A DNA stretch of 64,000 nucleotides, from assembly GCA_026874595.1 (NCBI GenBank), contig CM049318.1:10154241-10218240 (forward strand), given 5' to 3'. Below are positions 33,355 through 43,983 of this stretch, piece after piece; the stretch's first letter is position 1; each line of letters begins with the position of its first letter. This DNA is from Sipunculus nudus (taxonomy: Eukaryota > Annelida > Sipuncula > Golfingiida > Sipunculidae). A program made the position numbers and the translations under genes. The notes under the pieces were generated by a model. That model was not told the origin of the DNA. It did not search any database and saw only the letters and a list, made by a program, of their open reading frames with translations.

Positions 33355-34345
33355 CAGCAAACCCTTTAAAACCCATATTTCACACTATCACATGCAACAA
33401 TCGTTACAGGTTTACACCTCCCCGTTTCAGAATTATTCAAGACAAATGTTTAACTTAAAAATGTCCATTTCTTTTTTGTATTTCTTATTTGGCTGCCTTA
33501 CACCTCGCTGTTTTAGAAATATTAAATTATTATTATTATTTTTTTTTAAACAGCCACTTTTCCACGCTATCAGATGCAACAATCGATTCTGATGCACATC
33601 TCGCCGTTTCAGAAATATAACGAATTAAAATTTTTAACAATGTCTATTTCTTGTCAGGGGCGGATCTGGCATTTAGGAATGGGGGGGGGGGGGGGTCCAA
33701 CCCAGGAGGACTAATGAAAATCCAAAATCAAAAGGTTCCCCAGGTCCGGAAAAGGGGGTCCCAGGCCAAAACTTTTTGCACGAAACCCATAAAAAATGTC
33801 TCTTCGGATGGAAAAAGTGGGGGGGGGGGGACCCACTGGACCCCTCCCCTGGATCAGCTTCTGCTTGTTTGGTATAATTTCTTTGCGCAATTCCCTACGG
33901 CTTTGAGCAACTAACCCTGCATAGCCTCTAACAACCATTTTCCTCGCTATCAGATACAACAATCGATTCTAATGCACACCTCGCCGTTTCAGAAATATAA
34001 TGAATTAAAATTTTTAATTTAAAAAATGACAATTTCTTGTTTTGTATAATTTATTTGCGCAATTCCCTACGGCCAAGTGCCACTAACCCTGCATAGCCCC
34101 TAAAAACCTATATTTTACGCTATCCGATGCAACAATTGTTACATATGCACACCTCGCCGTTTCTGAAAAATTTGCGAATTAAAATATTTAATTTTGAATC
34201 ATGTCCATTTCCAATTTGATAAAAACTCCTGCGCGCAATTCCCTAGTGCTGAGCGCAAGTAACCGAGTATACCCTCTAAAATCTTGCATTTCACGCTAAC
34301 ATATGCAGCAAACGATACTGATGCACAACTATAGGCTTCGGCCGG
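33355..34345. repeat. ~175-bp satellite, right block (5 units)
   Basis: The marker 'gatgcaacaatcg' or variants lies at about 33391, 33573, 33952, 34126 and 34302. Subtracting the MITE at 33655-33863, the spacing is 165-182 bp. Units share 'cacctcgccgtttcagaaat', 'aattaaaatttttaa', 'ttgcgcaattccctacgg' and 'ccctgcatagccc'. Confidence 0.8.
33655..33863. mobile_element. 209-bp hAT-like MITE inserted in a satellite unit
   Basis: Starts CAGGGGCGGATC and ends GATCAGCTTCTG (imperfect terminal inverted repeats). It is flanked by CTTGT on both sides (33650-33654 and 33864-33868), which fits a partly decayed target duplication. The neighbouring satellite unit at about 34030 shows the uninterrupted 'tttcttgttttgtataattt'. 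Internal G-runs are present. CAGGGGCGGATC ends are typical of nonautonomous hAT elements (family knowledge); no transposase is present. Confidence 0.7.
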
Positions 34346-34766
34346 GGGGGGGGGGTGCAGATCCAAGCAATCATAGGCAACAAAATACGTTGGCAGTATT
34401 TTACAAGAAAGCAGACTGAACAGCACTAACAGAAATGCCAATTTATGGCATCAATTCTAAAAACTGTACACACATTGGGAAGCAACACCCTACCCCCATA
34501 GGGGCTACACCACCTCGTTATGCTTCTCTCTGACAAGCACTTACTCAGAATTTGGTCAGGCTACAGCCATGTTTCCGAATTCCTATATGTGTATGTGTGC
34601 GTGTGGGGGGGGGGGGGGCTTGGGGTTAGGGCTGTTGCAATGGATTTGGCTGAAATTACTGAAGACATGATTTCTATAACCAGATTGGGAAAGGTAACAG
34701 TTCTCTAAGTCAAACGTCATGGTTTAAAATTATTTCTTAACCTAGTAAGATACACACACACCATAA

Positions 34767-34818
<52 letters not shown>

Positions 34819-34959
34819 TGTCCATACGGTTATATACTATGAATAGTTGTTATATTATTTGAGTGCGCAGTAACATACGATATGAGTGCTACACCATGCC
34901 CTTAACTATCATGCAATGAGTTTGACCGGTTAAGTATTAGGTAAAGTGGTTAACCCCCT
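34346..34959. other. No gene seen; TA microsatellite
   Basis: A G-run at about 34605-34618 and a (TA)n microsatellite at about 34766-34812. No gene signal. The sequence CCCT at 34956-34959 is the left half of the target duplication of the next element. Confidence 0.55.
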
Positions 34960-35805
34960 TGTAAGGGACGTAGTCATTTTCTATAGATTTCCACTAGGTG
35001 GCACTAGAAGCATGAGCCAGTAAGTGGCTCAGTTACTTTTTTGTCTGTACGGCAGTTGGTGCATTTTTTGGTTATCAGATCAGCCTTAACCCATAAGGGG
35101 AGAAGCATGTTGCTCGACAATATGCCGCAATGTCGTAAGTAATCACATATTTACTTTCATTTATATACTGATAATTGTATAAAATATTCATTAAGTAGTC
35201 TTAATACTGCAGTCATTAACATTTCTTCATTTTGTAGTTTGAAAGTTGTAATAGAACAGAAAAAGTTTGTGTACCTCGATTGTCACGCCCTACATTACCC
35301 TGTAGTAGCTTATATACATGCTGAACAGTGCTTGCTCCCATATACGGACAGGCCCCAATTAATTTTTCTGTGCTGTAAGATAGTATGGGCAGTGGTATGT
35401 CACCGCTGATGTGAGCGGAGCTAGGCTGTCATAAAAGGACAATGTCATCCATGACTGTGTTGCTGTATATAGGAATAGCTTAATTATGTCTTTATATGTT
35501 TGTGTTATGTAGGAATAGTGATTTAATGGTGATATTTGCTTATTTACTGCTGCATTTTGGTACAAGTAACTAGTATTTACACTAAATCAGTAAATTTAAT
35601 GGCTAATATTTCAATATTATTAGGTAAAAGTAACAGGTCAGTAAAGAAAAGTAAACATAAGCAGCATAGACTTCTTATTCAGTTAATATATTATTTTCTG
35701 ATCAGTAAGCCATACATAGTTTAGAATTTGGATTTGTTTTGTCATATCAGGAGCCTGATTGATATGTTTATTATTCATACACTTTAAAGAGTCATTTATA
35801 TACCT

Positions 35806-35858
<53 letters not shown>

Positions 35859-36050
35859 TTATTTTACATCCATATTAGGAATTTCATTTATTTATGCATG
35901 TCCATACTTATTTGCATTTAGATGTAGCTTTCGACATTAGAGTAAATTTATATTTGTTAATTTGTAGATTGAACCGGCTTCCGAATAAAGAATTAAAAAC
36001 CCTGCCGCGTCCTGACATATTTCTCCGGCTGATCTCGGCTTCCAGTCACA
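34960..36050 (+). repeat. 5' LTR of BEL/Pao element 1
   Basis: About 1091 bp, differing from the 3' LTR by roughly 20-25 substitutions and a few small indels by eye (about 2%). It contains a perfect CTCF-consensus match CCACTAGGTGGCAC (34991-35004), a TA microsatellite (about 35808-35853) and a polyadenylation signal AATAAA (35984-35989) close to the end. Confidence 0.92.
34991..35004 (+). promoter_or_regulatory. Perfect CTCF-consensus match inside the 5' LTR
   Basis: CCACTAGGTGGCAC matches CCASYAGRKGGCRS at every position; the 3' LTR carries the identical site at 42051-42064. Sequence match only. Confidence 0.4.
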
Positions 36051-36094
36051 GTTCAATGACAATCAGCTATTGAGTCGAGTTTACAACAGTAGTC

Positions 36095-37752
36095 ATGCCA
36101 AAGTCCAGTGAAGATAGCACTGAGAACCCCACTGAGGGGGAGAAGTTTAAGTCATTGAGAAGTAGACGTATTACAGCCAAAAGACTGGTAACCCAAAGGA
36201 TTGAAACAAGATATATGAGCTTATGAAGCTCTCAGAGAAGAAACAGAAAGATTTTGAAGAACGTACTGCTCCTGAGAAATTATTTGAGAACTTGAAATCT
36301 GTTCATGAGGATTATTTTGCATTACTAGAAAATGAAGTGAGAGAAGAAGCCCAGCTATATTTAGATAGTGTTGTGACAAAGAAAACAGTGTTAGATGAGG
36401 CTATAGACAAATATTTGCGATGTGAAGAAACTGAAAACAGTCAAGAAAGAACAACAGGCCCAGAAAAGAGACACATGAATGACAGTGCAACTAATGATGT
36501 TGATAAATCAGAGATTGATAGTTGCAACAAGAGCAAAAGTAGTAAAAGTAAAGTAGAGACTGTGAAATCTGTTAGTTCGAGGCATTCTCGGTTAAGTGTT
36601 GAGGCTGCAGCAAAGAAGGCAGCTCTGTTGGCTGAGGCAGCAGCTTTAGCAGAAAGAAAGCAGCTGGAACAGCAAATGTTAAAACTCCAGCAACAAGTTA
36701 AACGTCTTGATGTGAAAACTCAGCTAGCTAAGGTCGAGGCTGAGCAAGCAGTACTTGACGAACAAGACGTAGAGTCACATCGCAGTGCTAGTGTCCGGTC
36801 CAGAAAGGAAAGAGTGACCGCATGGGTGCAGTCTTTGCAGTCTACGCCAGTGGAAGAAATAGGTGGTGAGGGTCCTGTGCAAGACTGTACTCTCATCCCT
36901 TGTGCTCAAGAGTTCCAGCCAAGTGGTGAGAATTCTAGATCCGACCCATTGGGAGAACTGATACAAACTCTGCATATGCCAAAAACTGAAATTCCTAGTT
37001 TTGATGGTTATCCAGTAAGATATTGGTCTTTTATCAAGTCATTTGAAAATAATGTTGACAGATATGATGTTGATGAGTATGCTAAACTTACTAGATTGTT
37101 ACAGTATTGCACTGGTAGGGCTTATAAAGTGATTGAAGGTTGTGCTGCCATGGGCAAGGGAGGTTATATCAGAGCCAAAGAGTTGTTAGCTGAACGTTTT
37201 GGCAATAAGTAAATCATCTGTAATGCATGGGTAGATAGGGTCATATGTGGCAACAGAATTGCTACAGATACATTACAGGAGTTTGCTGATGAGTTGAGGT
37301 GTTTCAAGGAGACCATGCATGCAATGGATGGTCTTGGAGAAGTAAATCAGAGAGTTTTGGTTCAAGTAGCAGAGCGACTCCCAGTGTTTCTTCAGCATAG
37401 GTGGTAGAGACGAGTTGTCACTATTCGGGAGACATCTGGAAATCCAAACTTGAAGACCTGGTTCGTTTTATAGAACTCTCTGCAAAGGAAACCAGCGATC
37501 CTGTATATGGTGCCTTGGGCGCAAGTAAGACCTCCAAGCCACAAGACAATAATGCATTGTCTGGTCTAAGGAAGCGAGGTTTCAGTGCAGCCATGCAGGT
37601 GAGTCACACAAGCAACATCAGGAAGTGTTTAATGTGTGGGGACAGCACCGGTAGTTCACTGTTCAGATGTGTAGAGTTTAAGGAAATGGCCCCAGAAAAA
37701 AAGGCTCAAGGTGGCTAGACAAAACCGATTATGTTTCAACTGCTTGAAATAG
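36095..37752 (+). pseudogene. gag of BEL/Pao element 1
   Basis: The first ATG after the LTR (36095) opens a short frame that shifts near 36215 into the long frame at 36223-37212. That frame has an Ala/Lys/Glu-rich coiled coil (roughly residues 125-190) and then PSFDGYPVRYWSFIKSFE, typical of the DUF1759 capsid-like domain of BEL/Pao Gag. It stops at TAA 37210 (FGNK*), and the same frame resumes to TAG 37405. Frameshifts follow near 37455 and 37697. A CCHC zinc knuckle comes last (CFNCLK*GHFSTDC), interrupted by TAG at 37750-37752. Gag would build the virus-like particle and package RNA; this copy cannot make a full-length product. Confidence 0.85.
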
Positions 37753-38815
37753 GGCCATTTCTCTACTGACTGCAAGGCTGAAAAGACATGTTCAGTAGCG
37801 GGATGTAAAATAAAGCACACAAAGTTTCTGCACATTACTAGAAACAACGAACCAGTCTCACAAGGTAACCAAAGCAAGTCAACAGATACTATCAGTGCAA
37901 ATGGTGCTTCCTGTAATCATGTATCAGCTGACGTATACAGAGTGGCCATGCCAGTTGTGAAAGTCAAAGTAAAATCAAGCAACAACCAGTCTGTAATTAC
38001 CTATGCGCTTCTTGACAGTGGGTCAACATCATCGTTTTGCTCCCTGGACTTTGTTCACCAGCTGAAATCTAAGGGAGAAGAGCAGACACTCAATTTGTCA
38101 ACATTAGAGAAAAGGGGTAGCCCAATGAATGTTACTGTTCACAGCTTAGTCGTTTCTGGAGTAGATAATGGAGACTCTGTGGTGCTGAATAAGGTATATG
38201 CCAGACCTGAGCTTCCCATCAGCACAGAGTGTCTGCCCAGGAGTCATGATCTGGAGAGATGGGAACATCTGAGAGACCTTGACATCCCATTGCTAACAAG
38301 AGATAAGCGCATTCAACTCCTTATTGGTCAAGATGCACCAGAGGCTATAGTACCACTTGAAGTTAGACGTGCTCCTGAAGGACAAGAGCACCTAGCACCA
38401 TTTGCTACAAAGACTGTCTTAGGGTGGTCACTGAATGGACCTATTGAAGTGTGTGCACAATGTCAAAATGCATTTTCAGGATTTGTAGCATCCCAGCTAG
38501 AGCAGAAATTAGAGCTTTTCTGGAAAATAGATTGTCCTAGTATGAGTGACAATGCAAAGGGGTTGTCCATGGAGGATCGTAAAGCCTTGAGTGTAATGGA
38601 CGCTTCAGTTAGCAAAAGGAGCGGACATTATGAAGTGGCTATACCATTTCGTGAGAATACATCCCTCCCAGACAACAAGCCGTTGGCTGAGCGCCGCCTA
38701 CAGCACCTTGCAAAGAAAATGAAGGGGAACCAACGACTTCAGAAGGATTACAAAGAGAGCATGAAAGACCTAATTAACAAGGGTTAAGCAGAGAAGATCT
38801 CAGAGAGTGACAAGG
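37753..38815 (+). pseudogene. Protease region (A17 type) of BEL/Pao element 1
   Basis: The frame at 37942-38787 carries ALLDSGST, with the aspartic-protease DSG triad at 38014-38022, and then the LLIGQDAPEA and FATKTVLGWSLNGP blocks of the Pao peptidase A17 family. The frame continues from the zinc knuckle without its own start, so it was made as a Gag-Pol polyprotein. It stops at TAA 38785-38787, with a frameshift near 38825 into the RT frame. The catalytic Asp is intact. Confidence 0.85.
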
Positions 38816-40150
38816 ACAGAAATGATGGACTCGTGGTATTTGCCACACCATGCAGTCACCAGCCCACACAAGTCAAAATTGCGCATAGTGTTTGATTGTG
38901 CAGTGTGATACGGGGGACTTTCGCTGAACAGCAGAGTGCTACAAGGTCCAGACCTTACAAGCAGGTTACTTGGTGTTCTCTTGAGGTTTCGAGAGTATCC
39001 CATCGCTGTCACATCAGACATAGAGGCCATGTTCCACCAGGTCCTTGTACCACAGTTTTATCGTGATGTGCTGCGTTTCCTCTGGTGGCGTGATGGTAAC
39101 CCGGACGATGTCGTAGATGTATACAGGATGACTGTGCATATGTTTGGGGGCACTTGGAGTCCGAGTGTTTGTTCATACGCATTGCAACAGACAGCAAAGG
39201 ACAACAAAGAGGAATTTAGTCCTAAAGTGATCGAATGTGTATATCAAAATTTTTATGTGGATGATTTTCTCAAATCATTCTCAACAGAAGAAGAAGCAGT
39301 AGAAACAGCAAATGAGTTGCCAAGACTTTTGGCTAAAGGTGGGTTTCGTTTGTGCAAGTGGTCAAGCAACAGTAGAGAAGTCCTTTCTCATATCCCAGAG
39401 AGTGAGCGGGTAGCGAAACCTGGGGATTTGAACTTGCATGCCCTGCCTTTTGACAGAGTTTTAGGGGTAGACTGGAGCATAAACTCTGACCAGTTTACTT
39501 ATGCTACGAAACCACTTGGCAGGCCTCTGACCAGGAGAGGACTATTGGGTATGGTATGTTCTATATATGACCCTCTAGGCTTTCTGACTCCTTTCACAGT
39601 AAGGGGAAAGAAGATGGTGCAGAATCTAGCAAAGAAGAGATGCAACTGGGATGAACCACTGTCAGTGACAGACATCAAAGAATGGCAGCATTGGTTGGAT
39701 GAATTAGGGGAGTTGTCGAAGTTCAGCATCAGCCGTTGTATTCAACCAAAGGAGTTTAGGGCAACTCGGTTTGAACTACACCATTTTTCAGATGCTTCTA
39801 CCATCGCCTATGGATCTGTCAGTTACATCAGAATGGTGAATGAATTGGGTCAAGTTCACTGCTGCCTGCTGATGGCAAAATCCAGAGTTGCACCTCTGAA
39901 ACAAATGACAATTCCAAGATTGGAACTGAGTGCAGCTGCAATGTCAGTCAAGCAAGACAAATTGCTCCGAAATGAGCTCACAGTGCCACTTCAGGATAGT
40001 GTCTTCTAAACAGACAGTACTATTGTGCTCTCTTACATAGAAAATTTAGACAAGAGATTTCATATGTTTGTATCAAATCGGTCTCACCATTCACGATGGT
40101 TCTACTGTAGGTCAGTGGAAGCATGTCAAGTCCGATCTCAATGCAGCAGA
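38816..40150 (+). pseudogene. Reverse transcriptase and RNase H region of BEL/Pao element 1
   Basis: The RT reading frame runs from about 38830 with one in-frame TGA (38906-38908) to 40009. It contains [17 protein letters not shown] and the catalytic FYVDDF (YVDD at 39254-39265). The RNase H segment has HHFSDAS and [11 protein letters not shown], then TAA at 40007-40009 replaces the residue before TDST. The RNase H C-terminal part continues past this stop, with frame changes near 40080 and 40155. It copies element RNA to DNA and removes the RNA strand. Catalytic aspartates are present but the chain is broken. Confidence 0.88.
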
Positions 40151-41835
40151 TGGTGTTACGAGGGCTTACGGTGAGTGAACTCACAGGGAGTACAAGATGG
40201 ACCAGAGGGCCTGAGTTTCGTTGGAAACTTAATCCAGAGTCCTCCGAATACGCCGACCCAGGAATGATACTTCCAGATATCAGTAATGATCAAGAAGTCC
40301 ATCAAAAGGCACAAGCCCATCCTCTGGCAGTCAAAGTGGGTACCATTGATCGAATGATCAAGAGGCACTCATCTTGGTACTCATTGAAACGCACAGTAGC
40401 TTGGATATTGCGATTCAAGGCCTTCTTAAAGCAAAAATTGCAGCAGAAGAACAGATCGTATAAGTGTCGGCCTCTCACGCTTCAAGAGTTAAATACAGCA
40501 GAAAGTGCAATTGTCAAGTATGTTCAGAATCAGAGTTATGAGGAAGAAATACAAATACTGCAAAGCGGCCAGTCCAGCGTGAGTCGTAAGAGCAAGATAT
40601 ATAGGCTAGATCCTAGTTTATCTGAGCATGGTGACTTGATTTGTGGTAGAAGAACCAGAGAAGCAAAATCCAGGATAATCTTGCCGAAGGAACATCATGT
40701 TTCGGCCTTGATAGTTAAATATCATCATGAGATGTCAGGTCATTCAGGTCGCGAGTATGTGGTTCCAGAGGTTCGGGATAAGTATTGGATTCCAGGAGTA
40801 CGCAGTGTTGTACGCAGAGTCATCAGTAGGTGTTTTACTTGTCGTCGACTTTGGTCTAAACCAGAAGGCCAGCGAATTGGTGACCTTCCAGAGCAGCAAG
40901 TGGATTACAACCAGCCTCCTTTCACTCATGTTGGTACAGACTGCTTTGGCCCTTTTCAGACAAAGATGGGTAGAAAATTGTACAAGAGGTATGGATGTCT
41001 GTTTACCTGCCTTACAACCAGAGCCATACACCTAGAGGTCCTTGACAGCATGGATACTACTTCATTCATCAATGCGTTAGAGAGATTCATTGCTCGTAGA
41101 GGTAGGCCAACAACGGTTTGGTGTGACAATAGCACCAACTTCAGAGGAGCTCAAAGGGAGCTAAACAATCCATCGACCAGTGGAATCAGTCTTCAATAAT
41201 ACAGTTCCTGTATCAGAGAGAGATAGAGTGGAAATTCATTCCCCCTGCTGCATCCCATATGGGGGGAGCTTGGGAGAGATTGTTTGGAGGCGTTAAGAAG
41301 ATATTGAGCTCCGTCATGAAAGAACAGGTTATCAGTGAAGACGCGTTATCAATTTTTATGTGTGTGGTTGAGAGTATCTTGAACAATCGGCCTTTAACAA
41401 CGGTCTCTAGTGATGCCAGTGATCTTGAATCACTAACACCCAACCACTTGCTACAATTAAGAAAGGGGCCTACTCTTCCACCGGGAGTCTTTGTACAGCA
41501 AGACAATTATGTGAGAAGAAGGTGGAGACAAGTTCAGTATCTAGCTGACTTTATTCTGGCGAAGATGGCTGAAAGAGTACTTTCCCTTACTTCAGGTGCG
41601 CAGCAACTGGTACGACAAAAAGAGAAATCTTTGTTCAGGTGACATTGTTCTTGTTTTGGACCCCAGCATGCCAAGAAATTGTTGGCAGATTGGGCGAGTG
41701 ACAGATACTGATATTGGTTCTGATGGATTGGTCAGATCGGCAACGGTTGAGACAAAAACGTCAACTCTCACCAGGCCAGTGACAAAACTTTATCTCATTG
41801 AATGCCATGATTATAAAGATATGTATACTCAATAG
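40151..41835 (+). pseudogene. Integrase region of BEL/Pao element 1
   Basis: A linker is followed by an HHCC zinc-binding region (KYHHEMSGHSG ... CFTCRR). The DDE core has Asp in GTDCFGPF (40939-40941), Asp in WCDNSTNF (41125-41127) and Glu in GAWERLF (41274-41276). A frameshift near 41163 separates the second and third catalytic residues. Another near 41615 separates the core from the C-terminal domain (GDIVLVLDP ... WQIGRV), which ends at 41835. Integrase would insert the cDNA and generate the short target duplication seen at the ends. Confidence 0.88.
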
Positions 41836-42019
41836 TTGTAAGAATGTATCAATTGTATCGAATGCTTTCTAGGTAGTATTAGAAATCAGGTAAATAACGT
41901 AGGAGAGGAACTGCTTTCCCATATATTGTTGCAATCTTTAGGATTATTTATATGTTAATATGCCTACGTCCCAGTTGAGAGGTCATTTTAACCCTCCTGA
42001 AGTCGGGTTCGGGGAGCGG

Positions 42020-42853
42020 TGTAAGGGACGTAGTCATTTTCTATAGATTTCCACTAGGTGGCACTAGAAGCATGAGCCAGTAAGTGGCTCAGTTACTTTT
42101 TTGTCTGTACGGCAGTTCGTGCATTTTTTGGTAATCAGATCAGCCTTAACCCATAAGGGGAGAAGCATGTTGCTCGACAATATGCCGCAATGTCGTAAGT
42201 AATCACATATTTACTTTCATTTATATACTGATAATTGTATAAAATATTCATTAAGTAGTCTTAATATTGCAGTGATTAACATTTCTTCATTTTGTAGTTG
42301 AAAGTTGTAATAGAACAGAAAAAGTTTGTGTACCTCGATTGTCACGCCCTACATTACCCTGTAGTAGCTTATATACATGCTGAACAGTGCTTGCTCCCAT
42401 GTACGGACAGGCCCCAATTAATTTTTCTGTGCTGTAAGATAGTATGGGCTGTGGTATGTCACCGCTGATGTGAGCGGAGCTAGGCTGTCATAAAAGGACA
42501 AAACCATCCATGACTGTGTTGCTGTATATAGGAATAGCTTAATTATGTCTTTATATGTTTGTGTTATGTAGAATAGTGATTTAATGGTGATATTTGCTTA
42601 TTTACTGCTGCATTTTGGTACAAGTAACTAGTATTTACACTTAATCAGTAAATTTAATGGCTAATATTTCAATATTATTAGGTTAAAGTAACAGGTCAGT
42701 AAAGAAAAGTAAACATCAGCATAGACTTCTTATTCAGTTAATATATTATTTTCTGATCAGTAAGCCATACATAGTTTAGAATTTGGATTTTTTTTGTCAT
42801 ATCAGCAGCCTGATTGATAAGTTTATTATTCATACACTTTAAGAGTCATTTAT

Positions 42854-42908
<55 letters not shown>

Positions 42909-43088
42909 CATATTAGGAATTTCATTTATTTATGCATGTCCATACTTATTTGCATTTAGATGTAGCTTTAGACATTAGAGTAAATTCATATTTGTTAATT
43001 TGTAGATTGAACCGGCTTCAGAATAAAGAATTAAAAACCCTGCCGCGTCCTGACATATTTCTCTGGCTGATCTTGGCTACCAGTCACA
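42020..43088 (+). repeat. 3' LTR of BEL/Pao element 1
   Basis: About 1069 bp, nearly identical to the 5' LTR; the size difference comes mainly from the TA microsatellite (about 42861-42906) and small deletions. It contains the CTCF-like site at 42051-42064 and AATAAA at 43022-43027. A 69-codon ORF that starts inside it and ends in the flank is incidental. Confidence 0.92.
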
Positions 43089-43983
43089 CCCTAGATACAT
43101 TTGGCCTAGAGCTTACACATGCGGCCAGCAAAATAATATGACATCATAAAACACTATGTATGACAAAAACCAAAAATGATATTAAATTGTAAAAGTCCCA
43201 ATTAAATTGCTATTTACAAAAGCATGCACTTTAAAAGATGACAGATAAATTACATGTATTGACTGCAGTTATGTTTAGCCAAGCGAAAGAAGGTGTGTTA
43301 ATCTTATGTTTTTCAGTCGGGTTTTCTGTTTACCTGAACGAAAGGGCATTGACATGAATTTCAGCAGCATCCGATTCTTGACATTTTTCTTGAATTATAC
43401 AAGGATATACGCTAATTACTGAATTATTAACCATATGGTTGGGCACTGGGCACGGTTGCTTGCTTCTAGTTGCTCACGCGGCTGTTTACCGTCGTCCGCA
43501 ATGGTAACGCCAGAGTGAATGATACCCAAGGGGATGGACAAACTCAATCTGAATCGAACCCCGTCGGAAAGAAAGGGACCTTACACATGATGCACCCACC
43601 TTGATCATGCCCCGTCGTATATCTGTGCAAGTGCTAGTTTTCCTGGGAAAACATGATGTGAACTGAGTTCATCTGAAATTGATTGATAAAAATATCTAAA
43701 TGCAATAAGAATGCAATAAAGAAACATTAACATGTACATAAAATATGGATAAACGTTTAATTATTTTTATTTTTCAAATAAATGATAGATTCCTGTATTG
43801 TAATCGTTCTGTAATGTCAAAATGAAAGAGAAACAATCATGGACTGGAATATATATATCTGGCAAAAATGCTTTATGTCCTGTAAAGCTTGTTAATTAAA
43901 AGTGGAAAAAGAATAACCGTAACAGAGTAACATTTTCAAACATTTTTTGGTAACAGAACGATAAAATCTATGATACGATTTTT
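43089..43983. other. No gene seen
   Basis: Begins with CCCT, the right copy of the BEL/Pao target duplication. The rest is AT-rich with no recognisable coding or repeat content. Confidence 0.5.

Larger units (their letters stand above)
34960..43088 (+). mobile_element. BEL/Pao LTR retrotransposon 1 (complete, multiply mutated)
   Basis: LTRs at 34960-36050 and 42020-43088 both begin TGTAAGGGACG and end CAGTCACA (TG...CA). CCCT lies immediately outside each end (34956-34959 and 43089-43092), a 4-bp target duplication. The interior order is gag with DUF1759-like region, zinc knuckle, A17-type protease, reverse transcriptase, RNase H, integrase, which is the BEL/Pao layout. No envelope-like ORF lies between integrase and the 3' LTR. 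A purine-rich GGGGAGCGG precedes the 3' LTR (42011-42019), fitting a polypurine tract. About 14 stops or frameshifts make it non-autonomous. Confidence 0.93.

Noticed and set aside
41836-42019. Possible envelope gene in BEL/Pao element 1
   Set aside because: Only ~180 bp separate integrase from the 3' LTR and no ORF is present.
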